In this document: in pieces, positions 17,343 through 24,198 of the stretch
Layout: the number at the start of each line of letters is the position of its first letter
Numbering within the stretch: the first letter of the stretch is position 1
Origin: Nitrososphaerota archaeon
GTDB taxonomy: Archaea > Thermoproteota > Nitrososphaeria > Nitrososphaerales > Gagatemarchaeaceae
Length of the DNA: 64,000 bases
Direction: 5' to 3'
Assembly (NCBI GenBank): GCA_027886885.1
Contig: JAPCJP010000001.1
Location: 83,718 to 147,717 of the forward strand
Program-made: the position numbers and the translations under genes
Notes under the pieces: model-generated
The model's input: the letters and a program-made list of their open reading frames with translations, nothing else
Databases searched by the model: none
Told to the model about the DNA's origin: nothing

Positions 17343-18158
17343 TTGGTCCGATTCAGGATGGCTCTGGGGCAGGTATCGACCTCCACCGACAAGGGCGAGA
17401 ACCTGAAGCGGGGAGTCGAGCTCGTCGCCCTAGCAGCGGATGAGGGAGCGGACCTTCTCGTCCTTCCTGAGCTCTTCATGGCCTACATCCCCCTCGACAG
17501 TCCCCGAGCCGAATTCCTCGGAGTGGCAGAGGAGGTCGGGGGTCCCTTCGTCAGTTCTCTCGCTTCGGAAGCGAGGCGGCGTCACATCCACCTTGTGGTG
17601 GGGATTCACGAAAAGTCAAGACTGGACGCGAAAAAGGTCCACAACACCGTCGTCATGGTCGGACCCAACGGGAAGGTCATATCCAAACACAGGAAGATTC
17701 AGCTCTTTGACTCGTTCGGGTACAAGGAGTCTGGTCGTTTCGAGCCCGGAGCCGAGATTGAAGGTGCTTTCAAGACCAAGCTTGCGAAGATAGGCATGAT
17801 GACCTGTTACGAGCTCCGTTTCCCTGAGATGGCCCGCGTGCTCGCCCTGCAGGGTGCGGAGCTGATCATCGTGCCGACCGCCTGGGTCGCGGGAAGGATG
17901 AAAGAGGAGCATCTGCACATACTAGCCAAGGCGCGGGCTCTGGAGAACACCATCTTCTTGGCCGTCGCCTCGCAGACGGGGCGGATCTTCACGGGGCGGA
18001 GCATCCTGGTTGACCCCTTTGGCGTGGCAGTTTGCGACGCGGGAGAGGAGGAAGGGCTCACGACCGTCGAAATCGATACCGAAAGGGTGAGGCGCGTGAG
18101 GCGTGTCCTGCCCAGCCTTTCACACATACGCCGAGACGTATACTCGAAGCACCTCTAG
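17343..18158 (+). CDS. Carbon-nitrogen hydrolase (nitrilase superfamily amidase)
   Basis: The 271 aa protein carries the Glu-Lys-Cys triad of the superfamily: Glu in LVLPELFM (near residue 41), Lys in SKHRKIQLFD and Cys in GMMTCYELRFPE. The length fits single-domain amidases of the omega-amidase or N-carbamoyl-type branches; the substrate cannot be assigned. The track of residues starts at TTG 17343, but an in-frame ATG at 17358 (MALGQVSTS) is an equally good start. It follows ppdK by 32 bases on the same strand and ends convergently with the GT-C gene, sharing a CTAG. Confidence 0.85.
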   Translation: MVRFRMALGQVSTSTDKGENLKRGVELVALAADEGADLLVLPELFMAYIPLDSPRAEFLGVAEEVGGPFVSSLASEARRRHIHLVVGIHEKSRLDAKKVHNTVVMVGPNGKVISKHRKIQLFDSFGYKESGRFEPGAEIEGAFKTKLAKIGMMTCYELRFPEMARVLALQGAELIIVPTAWVAGRMKEEHLHILAKARALENTIFLAVASQTGRIFTGRSILVDPFGVAVCDAGEEEGLTTVEIDTERVRRVRRVLPSLSHIRRDVYSKHL

Positions 18159-19381
18159 GACGATGCGGGGGATGTCCTCTGGGGGGCGCCCCGTCGAGCT
18201 CTGAACAACGCTACGATGTAAGCTAGGTTGAGCGCTGCGAAGGCGACCGAGCACGCGAAGAGAATGTCAAACCTGATTGACCCCAGGCTACTGTCCAGTT
18301 GGGACTCTGTGAATACGGCCAGCGGGTCGATGGGCGACACAAAGCGTATGAAGAACCCGTTGTTGACTACGAGGAAGACGAGGACGACCGTCGTTATGGC
18401 GAGATACAGGCGCCGCCTTCCCGGATTCCAGACACCGACGTCGATTAGTATCAACGCGAGGAGGTAGATAGAATACTGCTCGTTTACCTGTGCTTTGAAC
18501 AACATGAAGGCGGCAGCGCAGAGGATGAGGGACTGGACGAGGCCCTTTTCTGTGTCGAAGCCGAACCATCGAGAGGCGAAGAAAGTGGCCACGAGGAGCG
18601 CAGGGATCCAGACCAACCCGAGCGCATCCAGGAGGAGAGGAGGGTAGCTGCTCTGCCCAAAGGGGGAGACGAAGAAGAGGACCCCGAACACCGACAACGA
18701 CTGTCCCCCTTTCGTGGCGGTGCTCTCGATGGTATCGATGGCCGAGGAGATGGGCCACCCAAGCAGGAGTACGGCCGCAGCGCTGAGGGCGGCGGGGAGC
18801 GCGAGGCTGATGATGAGGTTCCTTGTACTCTTCGAGCCAGAGAAAGCGAGCGGGATCGCAAAGATGAGCGGGATGGACTTTATCCAAATGGCAAGAGCTT
18901 CCCATAGCGACCTGGCGGTCCCCCTGTGGACCGATAGGGCCATGACCACGCAGACCATGGCCAACGAGTCAAACATCCCCCATATGCTCGAGATTATTAT
19001 CGTGAGCGGGGAGAGCAACCAGAGAGAGAGCATCGCCTCACCGGTTTCCGGCCGCCGAGCCCGCACGTACCTGAAGATGGTGTAGCCGAGCAGCAAGTCC
19101 CCGATGATTATCGGTTGTTTGAGGAGGAAGTAGTAGACGAACCTGTTGCCGAAGCCGACCGCCACGTAGACCTTGTAGATTCCGGCCAGGATGAGCGGCC
19201 AGAATGGCAGGTAGCCTATCGTCGACTCCCCCAGGCTGCTATAGACGTCCGCGAAGCTCAGCCCGGGGACCACCGGGAGGACTCCGTATGGGCTGACCCC
19301 GTTCGCCACCCAGTAACCCGTCCTCACCCAGAGCTCGAAGTCGAAGGGGTGCCCCGTCCAGAACGAGAAGACCTCCCTCAC
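18155..19381 (-). CDS. Multi-pass membrane protein, GT-C-type glycosyltransferase-like
   Basis: The 408 aa protein has about ten hydrophobic helices and an early extracytoplasmic loop GHPFDFELWVRTGYW, which resembles the catalytic-Asp loop of polyprenyl-phosphate-sugar-dependent GT-C mannosyltransferases. A later SSIWGMFDSLAM loop is also typical of that fold. The start is a GTG. The frame stays open upstream (SRIILVGLL) without a standard start codon, so the N-terminal helix may be longer than annotated. It is the last gene of the 18.2-22.7 kb operon, 80 bases after the fusion gene. A role in building a cell-surface glycan or glycolipid is inferred. Confidence 0.7.
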   Translation of the reverse strand: MREVFSFWTGHPFDFELWVRTGYWVANGVSPYGVLPVVPGLSFADVYSSLGESTIGYLPFWPLILAGIYKVYVAVGFGNRFVYYFLLKQPIIIGDLLLGYTIFRYVRARRPETGEAMLSLWLLSPLTIIISSIWGMFDSLAMVCVVMALSVHRGTARSLWEALAIWIKSIPLIFAIPLAFSGSKSTRNLIISLALPAALSAAAVLLLGWPISSAIDTIESTATKGGQSLSVFGVLFFVSPFGQSSYPPLLLDALGLVWIPALLVATFFASRWFGFDTEKGLVQSLILCAAAFMLFKAQVNEQYSIYLLALILIDVGVWNPGRRRLYLAITTVVLVFLVVNNGFFIRFVSPIDPLAVFTESQLDSSLGSIRFDILFACSVAFAALNLAYIVALFRARRGAPQRTSPASS

Positions 19382-19461
19382 GAGCAGCCCGACGAGTATT
19401 ATCCGACTAGCCTTCGAGGTGGATTCATTCTCCTTTGGACTAGTGGGTCGACCCCAGCCAC

Positions 19462-20706
19462 CTAGGTCTTCTGGAAGACGAAGAGGGTCTGGTCCCCGAA
19501 GAGATTGAAGGGGAAGCTAGCGGCCGCTGCGGTCTCGGTCCTCTCCAGGATGGAGAGCACCCTCCTCGCCCGGAAGTAGATGTCGCTCAGGTAGGCAGGA
19601 GGGAGGATGGCCGGCAGGCCCATGATCCTCTTTGCCTTGAAGTGCGGCCTGAAGAACCTGGCGAACTCCGACGGCCGATAGTAGTAGGAGGGTATGTCGC
19701 GCCCTCCCACCGAGACCATAATCGGCTGCTTCTTGCGCGGCGCAAGTTTGTCCATCTGGAGCACGAGGCCGTGCGCCAGCGCCTCCGAAAGGCAGAACGA
19801 GTTCCTTATCGAACAGACAAAGTAACCGCCGGGGGAGATGACCTTGGAGAGCTCCGCCGGGACCTCCCGGATTCCGGGTTCGCAGTTGAGCGCGCCGTTA
19901 AAGGAGTAGGCCACGCGGGTAGAGCCCCCAGGTAGCCGGTCCGCGGTCGAGGATATCCTGCTCGCACCAACCTGCATCGTCTGTATCTTCGAGTGGAGCC
20001 TGAGGGCATCGACCTTCCGCTCGAGAAGGGCGATCATCTCTGGGGAGATGTCCGTCGCGAGGATGCCTCTGACGGTCCTCGCGATCTGGATCGCCTCGCT
20101 ACCAGTCCCACAGCCTATTTCAAGGAGGAAGTCCTCCTTCTTCGTCACCGCCCGCAGCTCCCCTATGGACCTCTCCCTGATCCACGAATTGATGAAGTTC
20201 CGTCTAATGGTGAAATCGTACTCTTCGGAGGCCGAGTCGAAAGCCTCGGCGACGGTCTGATAGTAATCGGTCTTCGCTTCCCGCCAGTCTTGGAGCGTCG
20301 TCTTGACGTGCGCTTCCCCGCCCGCAGCTCCCCTTCGGGATGGAGCTCCACTCGGCACGATCTTCGTGCAGACCTCTGCCTTCGAGTACCACTCTTCGGT
20401 GAGGCGTCGACCATACTTACGCGCGAAGAGGTCCAGGGCGTGGGAACGCTCGCCCGACGCGGCCCTTGAGACCGAGCATTCCCACGACAGTTCCCCGATC
20501 CTAACTTTGACGCTACCTTGCGCGAGGGAGTTCAGCACCCAATCGCTTCTCGCTTTCCCGGCCAGGAGGAAGAACGCTCCGTCGTCGAAGACGAACCTTG
20601 TGACGACCACGTGGGGGAGTCCGGTCGACCTTCCCTTGGTGACCAGTTTTACAAGACCGGCGGAGGGCGGAATAGAAACCCCCGATTGGGGTTCCAGCGA
20701 GGTCAC
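19462..20706 (-). CDS. Fusion: nitroreductase-family split barrel plus SAM-dependent methyltransferase
   Basis: The 414 aa protein has two recognisable halves. Residues about 15-120 (KLVTKGRSTGLPHVVVTRF, FFLLAGKARSDWVLNSLA, SVKVRIGELSWEC) resemble the deazaflavin/flavin-dependent nitroreductase-like split-barrel family. Residues about 145-410 form a class I methyltransferase with the SAM loop LLEIGCGTGSEAIQIA, the acidic ATDISPEMI strand end and a later PGGYFVCSIRN strand. The start is GTG and overlaps the upstream nucleotidyltransferase stop by 4 bases. The joining sequence (about residues 115-135) is Gly/Ala/Arg-rich. I know no standard protein with this arrangement; substrates are unknown. 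Confidence 0.72.
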   Translation of the reverse strand: MTSLEPQSGVSIPPSAGLVKLVTKGRSTGLPHVVVTRFVFDDGAFFLLAGKARSDWVLNSLAQGSVKVRIGELSWECSVSRAASGERSHALDLFARKYGRRLTEEWYSKAEVCTKIVPSGAPSRRGAAGGEAHVKTTLQDWREAKTDYYQTVAEAFDSASEEYDFTIRRNFINSWIRERSIGELRAVTKKEDFLLEIGCGTGSEAIQIARTVRGILATDISPEMIALLERKVDALRLHSKIQTMQVGASRISSTADRLPGGSTRVAYSFNGALNCEPGIREVPAELSKVISPGGYFVCSIRNSFCLSEALAHGLVLQMDKLAPRKKQPIMVSVGGRDIPSYYYRPSEFARFFRPHFKAKRIMGLPAILPPAYLSDIYFRARRVLSILERTETAAAASFPFNLFGDQTLFVFQKT

Positions 20707-21701
20707 GCCCTTTCCCCGCTGCGGGCAGGGAGTGGACCATCATACATCCTTCTCAGTCGTCTGTACCTGTTCGACTCGTAGACGCATCGGTCCTTACCTA
20801 TGTCTGCTCTGAAGACCGCTGAAATGTTGCCCACCCTCCTATATTTGCCGTTCAGGAAGTACGCCTTGAGCTTGATGTAGGAGCCCACCGTGTAGAAGAG
20901 AAATGAGTTTGCGGCGGCGCGCAATCCTCCTCTCCTCCTCGGCCCTGCCCCCTGTGGCTCGGTCGCCACGGCCTCACCCGCTCTCTTCGAGTACAGGGTT
21001 GGGAAGTACGCCCCCATCCATGGCGACTCTCTGAGGAGCCTCCCGTAGAAGCCCTGGCCGTGGACGACCCGCGCCATCAGCGCGTCTCTGGCGAAAAGGC
21101 CTCCCTCCTTCCTTGCAAAGTCATCGCGCACTCTCTCCTCTTCGACGACATAGCTGAAGCAGAAGGGCGCAGTCCGCCTCCTCAGCAGCCGGAAAGCGCG
21201 GGCGAGAAGGAGGGACCTCAACATGAACAGCCACATGGAGTCCTTGTTGGTGACGCAAAAAAGGTCGACGTCGTCGGCGGGTCCCGCGCGGTCGTAGGAG
21301 TTTCCGCCGCTCACGGCCAGCAGCCTCACCTCGCCGTGTACGCAAAGCCGAGCGAAATCGACGGCCTGTGCGATGTTCCATGCGGACCTCGCCCTGCTCC
21401 AATTTGCCCTCTCGACCGCGCCCTCGACCCCTGACGACCCCCAATCCTTCTCGACGATCCAGCCTGCCTCGAGAGAGTACCTGGAACTGAGCGTGGGATT
21501 TGTGCCCCACGCGACCTGGAGCTCCTCCTCGTTGGTTGGCATCGAGGTCGCGTCTATGAGTTCGGAGAGGTTCAGTACGCTCCCGTTGTGCTTGGCGATC
21601 TGGCAGAGGGTGGAAATCTGAGCCTCTTCGCTCGCCCCTATGACGAAGCGTCTGGGATCATCGATGCCGCCGTCCCCTCCCGAGGCCCCCCAGGCGCTCA
21701 T
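20703..21701 (-). CDS. Nucleotidyltransferase-fold protein of unknown substrate
   Basis: The 332 aa protein has, near its middle, LLAVSGGNSYDRAGPADDVDLFCVT, a Gly-Gly/Ser loop followed by Asp-x-Asp as in minimal nucleotidyltransferases. Before it there is a helical region (ISTLCQIAKHNGSVLNLSELIDATSM) that may be a winged helix, and after it a basic region with predicted helices. I set the start at the ATG at 21701, because it gives an ATGA overlap with the upstream GT2 stop; the frame is open a further 9 codons. It could transfer nucleotides to a sugar phosphate or lipid or to a protein; this is inference from context. Confidence 0.6.
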   Translation of the reverse strand: MSAWGASGGDGGIDDPRRFVIGASEEAQISTLCQIAKHNGSVLNLSELIDATSMPTNEEELQVAWGTNPTLSSRYSLEAGWIVEKDWGSSGVEGAVERANWSRARSAWNIAQAVDFARLCVHGEVRLLAVSGGNSYDRAGPADDVDLFCVTNKDSMWLFMLRSLLLARAFRLLRRRTAPFCFSYVVEEERVRDDFARKEGGLFARDALMARVVHGQGFYGRLLRESPWMGAYFPTLYSKRAGEAVATEPQGAGPRRRGGLRAAANSFLFYTVGSYIKLKAYFLNGKYRRVGNISAVFRADIGKDRCVYESNRYRRLRRMYDGPLPARSGERA

Positions 21702-22660
21702 CTCTCGTCGTTCCTGTAGCGCTTCCATACGACGTGCCGCTCCGTTGGCGCGAGCCTGTCGCCCATGGCGAGGAGACCGGCCATGATCTCCGCTATTGCT
21801 GCCACCGGCACCACCAGGATCCTGCTCGGCTTGGCAGCCATGACCTTCCCGAGTATCGAGACGGCGAGGGCTGGATTTAGCAAGAGCAGGGACTCAAGCG
21901 TGACCGGGAGGGTCCCAAGTTTCTTCCAGACCTGGGCGTGCCCGAAGAGTATCCGCCTCCTTTGTTCGACGAGGTGGAAAATCCGCGAGGGAACCTCTAT
22001 CTCGACCTTCGCTTCCTCGGAGAAGAGGATGCGGTAGCCCTTCGATGAAGCGTGACCACCGATGTATGCCCCGTCGTTAACCACGTCGTAGGGGAGGGAC
22101 ACGAGGGCCTCTGAACGAACCGCTACAAGCTCGTCACTTGCATGGTTGCTCTTCCCAAGGTGATTCAGCGTGAGGGCCGAGGCGTTGTGGATCGCCCACA
22201 GCAACTCGACGACGCGGGAGTTCAAGTCGCCCGAGGGTCTGAATACGGGGGACGCGGAAACAGCTCCGACCCTGCGGTCTGAGGCGACCTTTAGCATCAG
22301 AGCGCTCAGAGCTCCGGGCAGAGGCATCGCGTCAGCATTGACGAAAGCGACATAGGACCCGACCTTGTTCTCGATGATCGAGTTCACGGCGTCTATCTTC
22401 CCTTTCCTCTCGTCCTCGCTTATCACCTTGATTCTTTCGTCCTCAGAGGCGACACTTCTGAGGAAGGCTGAGGTCGCCCCTGAGGGCGCGCCCGCGGCTA
22501 TGACTATCCTGCTGAGCTCGAACCCCGGCGGAAGTTTCTCCGTTCTGACGCCTCGGATTAACCTTGCAAGCGTCTGCGGCGACTCGCCCGCTGAGCATAT
22601 GCCGACCGTGAACCTCTCGAGCCCAATGCTCTTCGTCGGGTCGCTCTCGGGAGGACTCAA
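21698..22660 (-). CDS. Family 2 glycosyltransferase
   Basis: The 320 aa protein has the GT-A pattern: an opening FTVGICSAGES strand, a DERKGKIDAVN segment and a metal-binding region AFVNADAMPLPGAL where NADA replaces the usual D-x-D, then VVNDGAYIGGHASSKGYRILF and a basic QRRRILFGHAQVW motif like the QxxRW motif of processive GT2 enzymes. A C-terminal hydrophobic segment (ALAVSILGKVM, VVPVAAIAEIMAGLLAM) suggests membrane attachment. It is the first gene of a four-gene operon. The nearest clear TATA element is the shared one at 22771-22784, leaving a leader of up to about 80 bases. Confidence 0.8.
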   Translation of the reverse strand: MSPPESDPTKSIGLERFTVGICSAGESPQTLARLIRGVRTEKLPPGFELSRIVIAAGAPSGATSAFLRSVASEDERIKVISEDERKGKIDAVNSIIENKVGSYVAFVNADAMPLPGALSALMLKVASDRRVGAVSASPVFRPSGDLNSRVVELLWAIHNASALTLNHLGKSNHASDELVAVRSEALVSLPYDVVNDGAYIGGHASSKGYRILFSEEAKVEIEVPSRIFHLVEQRRRILFGHAQVWKKLGTLPVTLESLLLLNPALAVSILGKVMAAKPSRILVVPVAAIAEIMAGLLAMGDRLAPTERHVVWKRYRNDER

Positions 22661-22770
22661 GCGCGACCGCCCCCTGGCCGCCTAGGAAACCGAACTGGCA
22701 AGTCTCCAAACGGCCTCTGGACCGGGAGCGGTCCGAAGTGCATCTACAATCGGTTCACTTGGTCATGAGA

Positions 22771-22784
22771 TAAATATATAAAAG
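22771..22784 (+). promoter_or_regulatory. TATA box of the blaI-like operon
   Basis: TAAATATATAAAAG is a near-consensus archaeal TATA box placed directly before the operator palindrome. It is nearly symmetric, so it could also serve the divergent glycosyltransferase operon. Confidence 0.7.
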
Positions 22785-22802
22785 CTACTATCATGGTAGT
22801 AG
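22785..22802. promoter_or_regulatory. BlaI/MecI-type operator palindrome
   Basis: CTACTATCATGGTAGTAG is an inverted repeat: CTACTA and TAGTAG arms with a near-symmetric centre (one mismatched pair in nine). It resembles the TACTAC...GTAGTA operators known for BlaI/MecI repressors. It sits between the TATA box and the expected transcription start, where bound repressor would block RNA polymerase. Autorepression by the downstream BlaI-like gene product is inferred. Confidence 0.7.
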
Positions 22803-22831
22803 CATAGGGGATTTGACTCGAAGGACCTGGA

Positions 22832-23272
22832 TTGCCTAGGCGGGACGGGAGTGCGGAGCCATTGACTGGCAATCAGCCCAAGAAAAAAGGGTTCGAGATA
22901 GGCGAATTGGAAGCCGAGATCCTCGGCCTCCTCAATAGCATGGAGAATGCCACCGCAGGTGACATAGCGGAGAAGATGCAGTCGAGCAGGACGATTGCCT
23001 ACACGACCGTGAGCACCACGCTAGACCGGCTCTACAAGAAAGGCCTACTGAGCAGGACGACCACTGCGGGCAAGACCGGTCCAAAGTACGTCTACGAGGT
23101 CGCGACCCATAGGGGAATCGAGAAGCAGCTCGTGGACGCGGCCGTGGACCGGCTCGTGGATGCCTTTGGACCATCGGTGACCTCGACCATCTACGACCGG
23201 CTGAGCGAGATCTCGCCCGCAGAGCTCGAGAGGATCAGGGTCGCGATTGCGAAGAAGAGGGAGAATCAATGA
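22832..23272 (+). CDS. BlaI/MecI-family transcriptional repressor
   Basis: The 146 aa winged-helix protein has the family pattern: GELEAEILGLLNSMENATAGDIAEKM, then SRTIAYTTVSTTLDRLYKKGLLSR (recognition helix and wing start, about residues 48-75), then a C-terminal dimerisation helix region. The extra 25 N-terminal residues are polar and unconserved-looking. It starts at a TTG. The BlaI-like palindrome and TATA box lie 30-60 bases upstream. Its stop overlaps the next gene (ATGA). In bacteria such repressors are cleaved when a BlaR1-type peptidase senses a signal; that partner is the next gene here. Confidence 0.88.
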   Translation: MPRRDGSAEPLTGNQPKKKGFEIGELEAEILGLLNSMENATAGDIAEKMQSSRTIAYTTVSTTLDRLYKKGLLSRTTTAGKTGPKYVYEVATHRGIEKQLVDAAVDRLVDAFGPSVTSTIYDRLSEISPAELERIRVAIAKKRENQ

Positions 23273-24198
23273 GCCTTCTTAGCATGGCGGCGATGTACTT
23301 CACCTCCCGGCTGGTGCTGCTAGTGCTCGTCTCGCTCTACGCCGCGGTGGCCGGCTTGTTCCTCGCTTTCAGGGCCAATCCGCAGAACCCGAGGCTCCGG
23401 TCGAAGCTCCTTCTAACCGTCTTCTCCCTGGCCACTGCCTCATGGATATTCATCGGGTCGAGCCTGGTCCTCTGCAAGGTATTCGAGGGAATGTACTACT
23501 ACCACGGAGCGGAGGCCGTCACGATGGTTCTGGGAGGGAGCCTCTTCGCCACCCTCGTCATCGGAGTCCCTGTCTCACTCTTCATGGGGACCAGGGTCCC
23601 ATCTCTCGTCCTCAGGCGCCTGGAGAAGCAACTCTCGGAGCCCCACGAATCGACCTCAGTCCTCATGAATAGGATGGTGTCTGTTCTGGGGCTAGGCGAG
23701 GTCCACCTATACCGTTACTCGGGCTCGGTCCCGTTCGCGTTCTCGTTGGGAGGAAAGCGGAACGTGGTCGTGATATCAGGAGGTTTGGAGGAGAACCTAG
23801 ACAGGGACGAACTTGAGACTGTGCTGACCCACGAGCTGGGCCACCTCAAGAACATGGACACCCTGTTGAACGCGCTGATAACCGTCTACCGGAGGCTCTT
23901 GTTCTTCGACCCGTTGATTCGTTTCCTCGAAGGGATCATCCACAAAGAGAGGGAGTTCGCATGCGACGATATCTCGGCTAGGACGACGAGGAAGCCTTTG
24001 GCCCTCGCCTCGGCCCTGATCAAGATCCACTCCGCCGCAGCGGACGCGAGGCCTCCGGGAGCCTTCCTCGCAGGTAACATCGGACTACACGGCAATCGGG
24101 CCCTCAAGGAGAGGATAGACCGGCTATTGCGCATCTCGGAGGAGCTCGACCAGGCACATCATGGAAGTCTGTCCCAGCGGAATTCGGAGGCGTCCTAG
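23269..24198 (+). CDS. BlaR1-type (M56/M48) integral-membrane zinc metallopeptidase
   Basis: The 309 aa protein has three N-terminal hydrophobic helices (about residues 11-35, 46-70, 83-108), then a cytoplasmic-type protease domain with HELGH at 188-192 and the third ligand region KEREFACDD (226-234), the arrangement of BlaR1/MecR1 and HtpX-like peptidases. No penicillin-binding sensor domain is attached. By family knowledge it would cleave the BlaI-like repressor; the trigger is unknown. It overlaps the repressor gene by 4 bases and directly abuts the molybdoenzyme gene. Confidence 0.85.
   Translation: MSLLSMAAMYFTSRLVLLVLVSLYAAVAGLFLAFRANPQNPRLRSKLLLTVFSLATASWIFIGSSLVLCKVFEGMYYYHGAEAVTMVLGGSLFATLVIGVPVSLFMGTRVPSLVLRRLEKQLSEPHESTSVLMNRMVSVLGLGEVHLYRYSGSVPFAFSLGGKRNVVVISGGLEENLDRDELETVLTHELGHLKNMDTLLNALITVYRRLLFFDPLIRFLEGIIHKEREFACDDISARTTRKPLALASALIKIHSAAADARPPGAFLAGNIGLHGNRALKERIDRLLRISEELDQAHHGSLSQRNSEAS

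Noticed and set aside
20303..20812. 169 aa plus-strand frame across the fusion gene
   Set aside because: Shadow frame without recognisable motifs, inside the methyltransferase fusion and nucleotidyltransferase genes.
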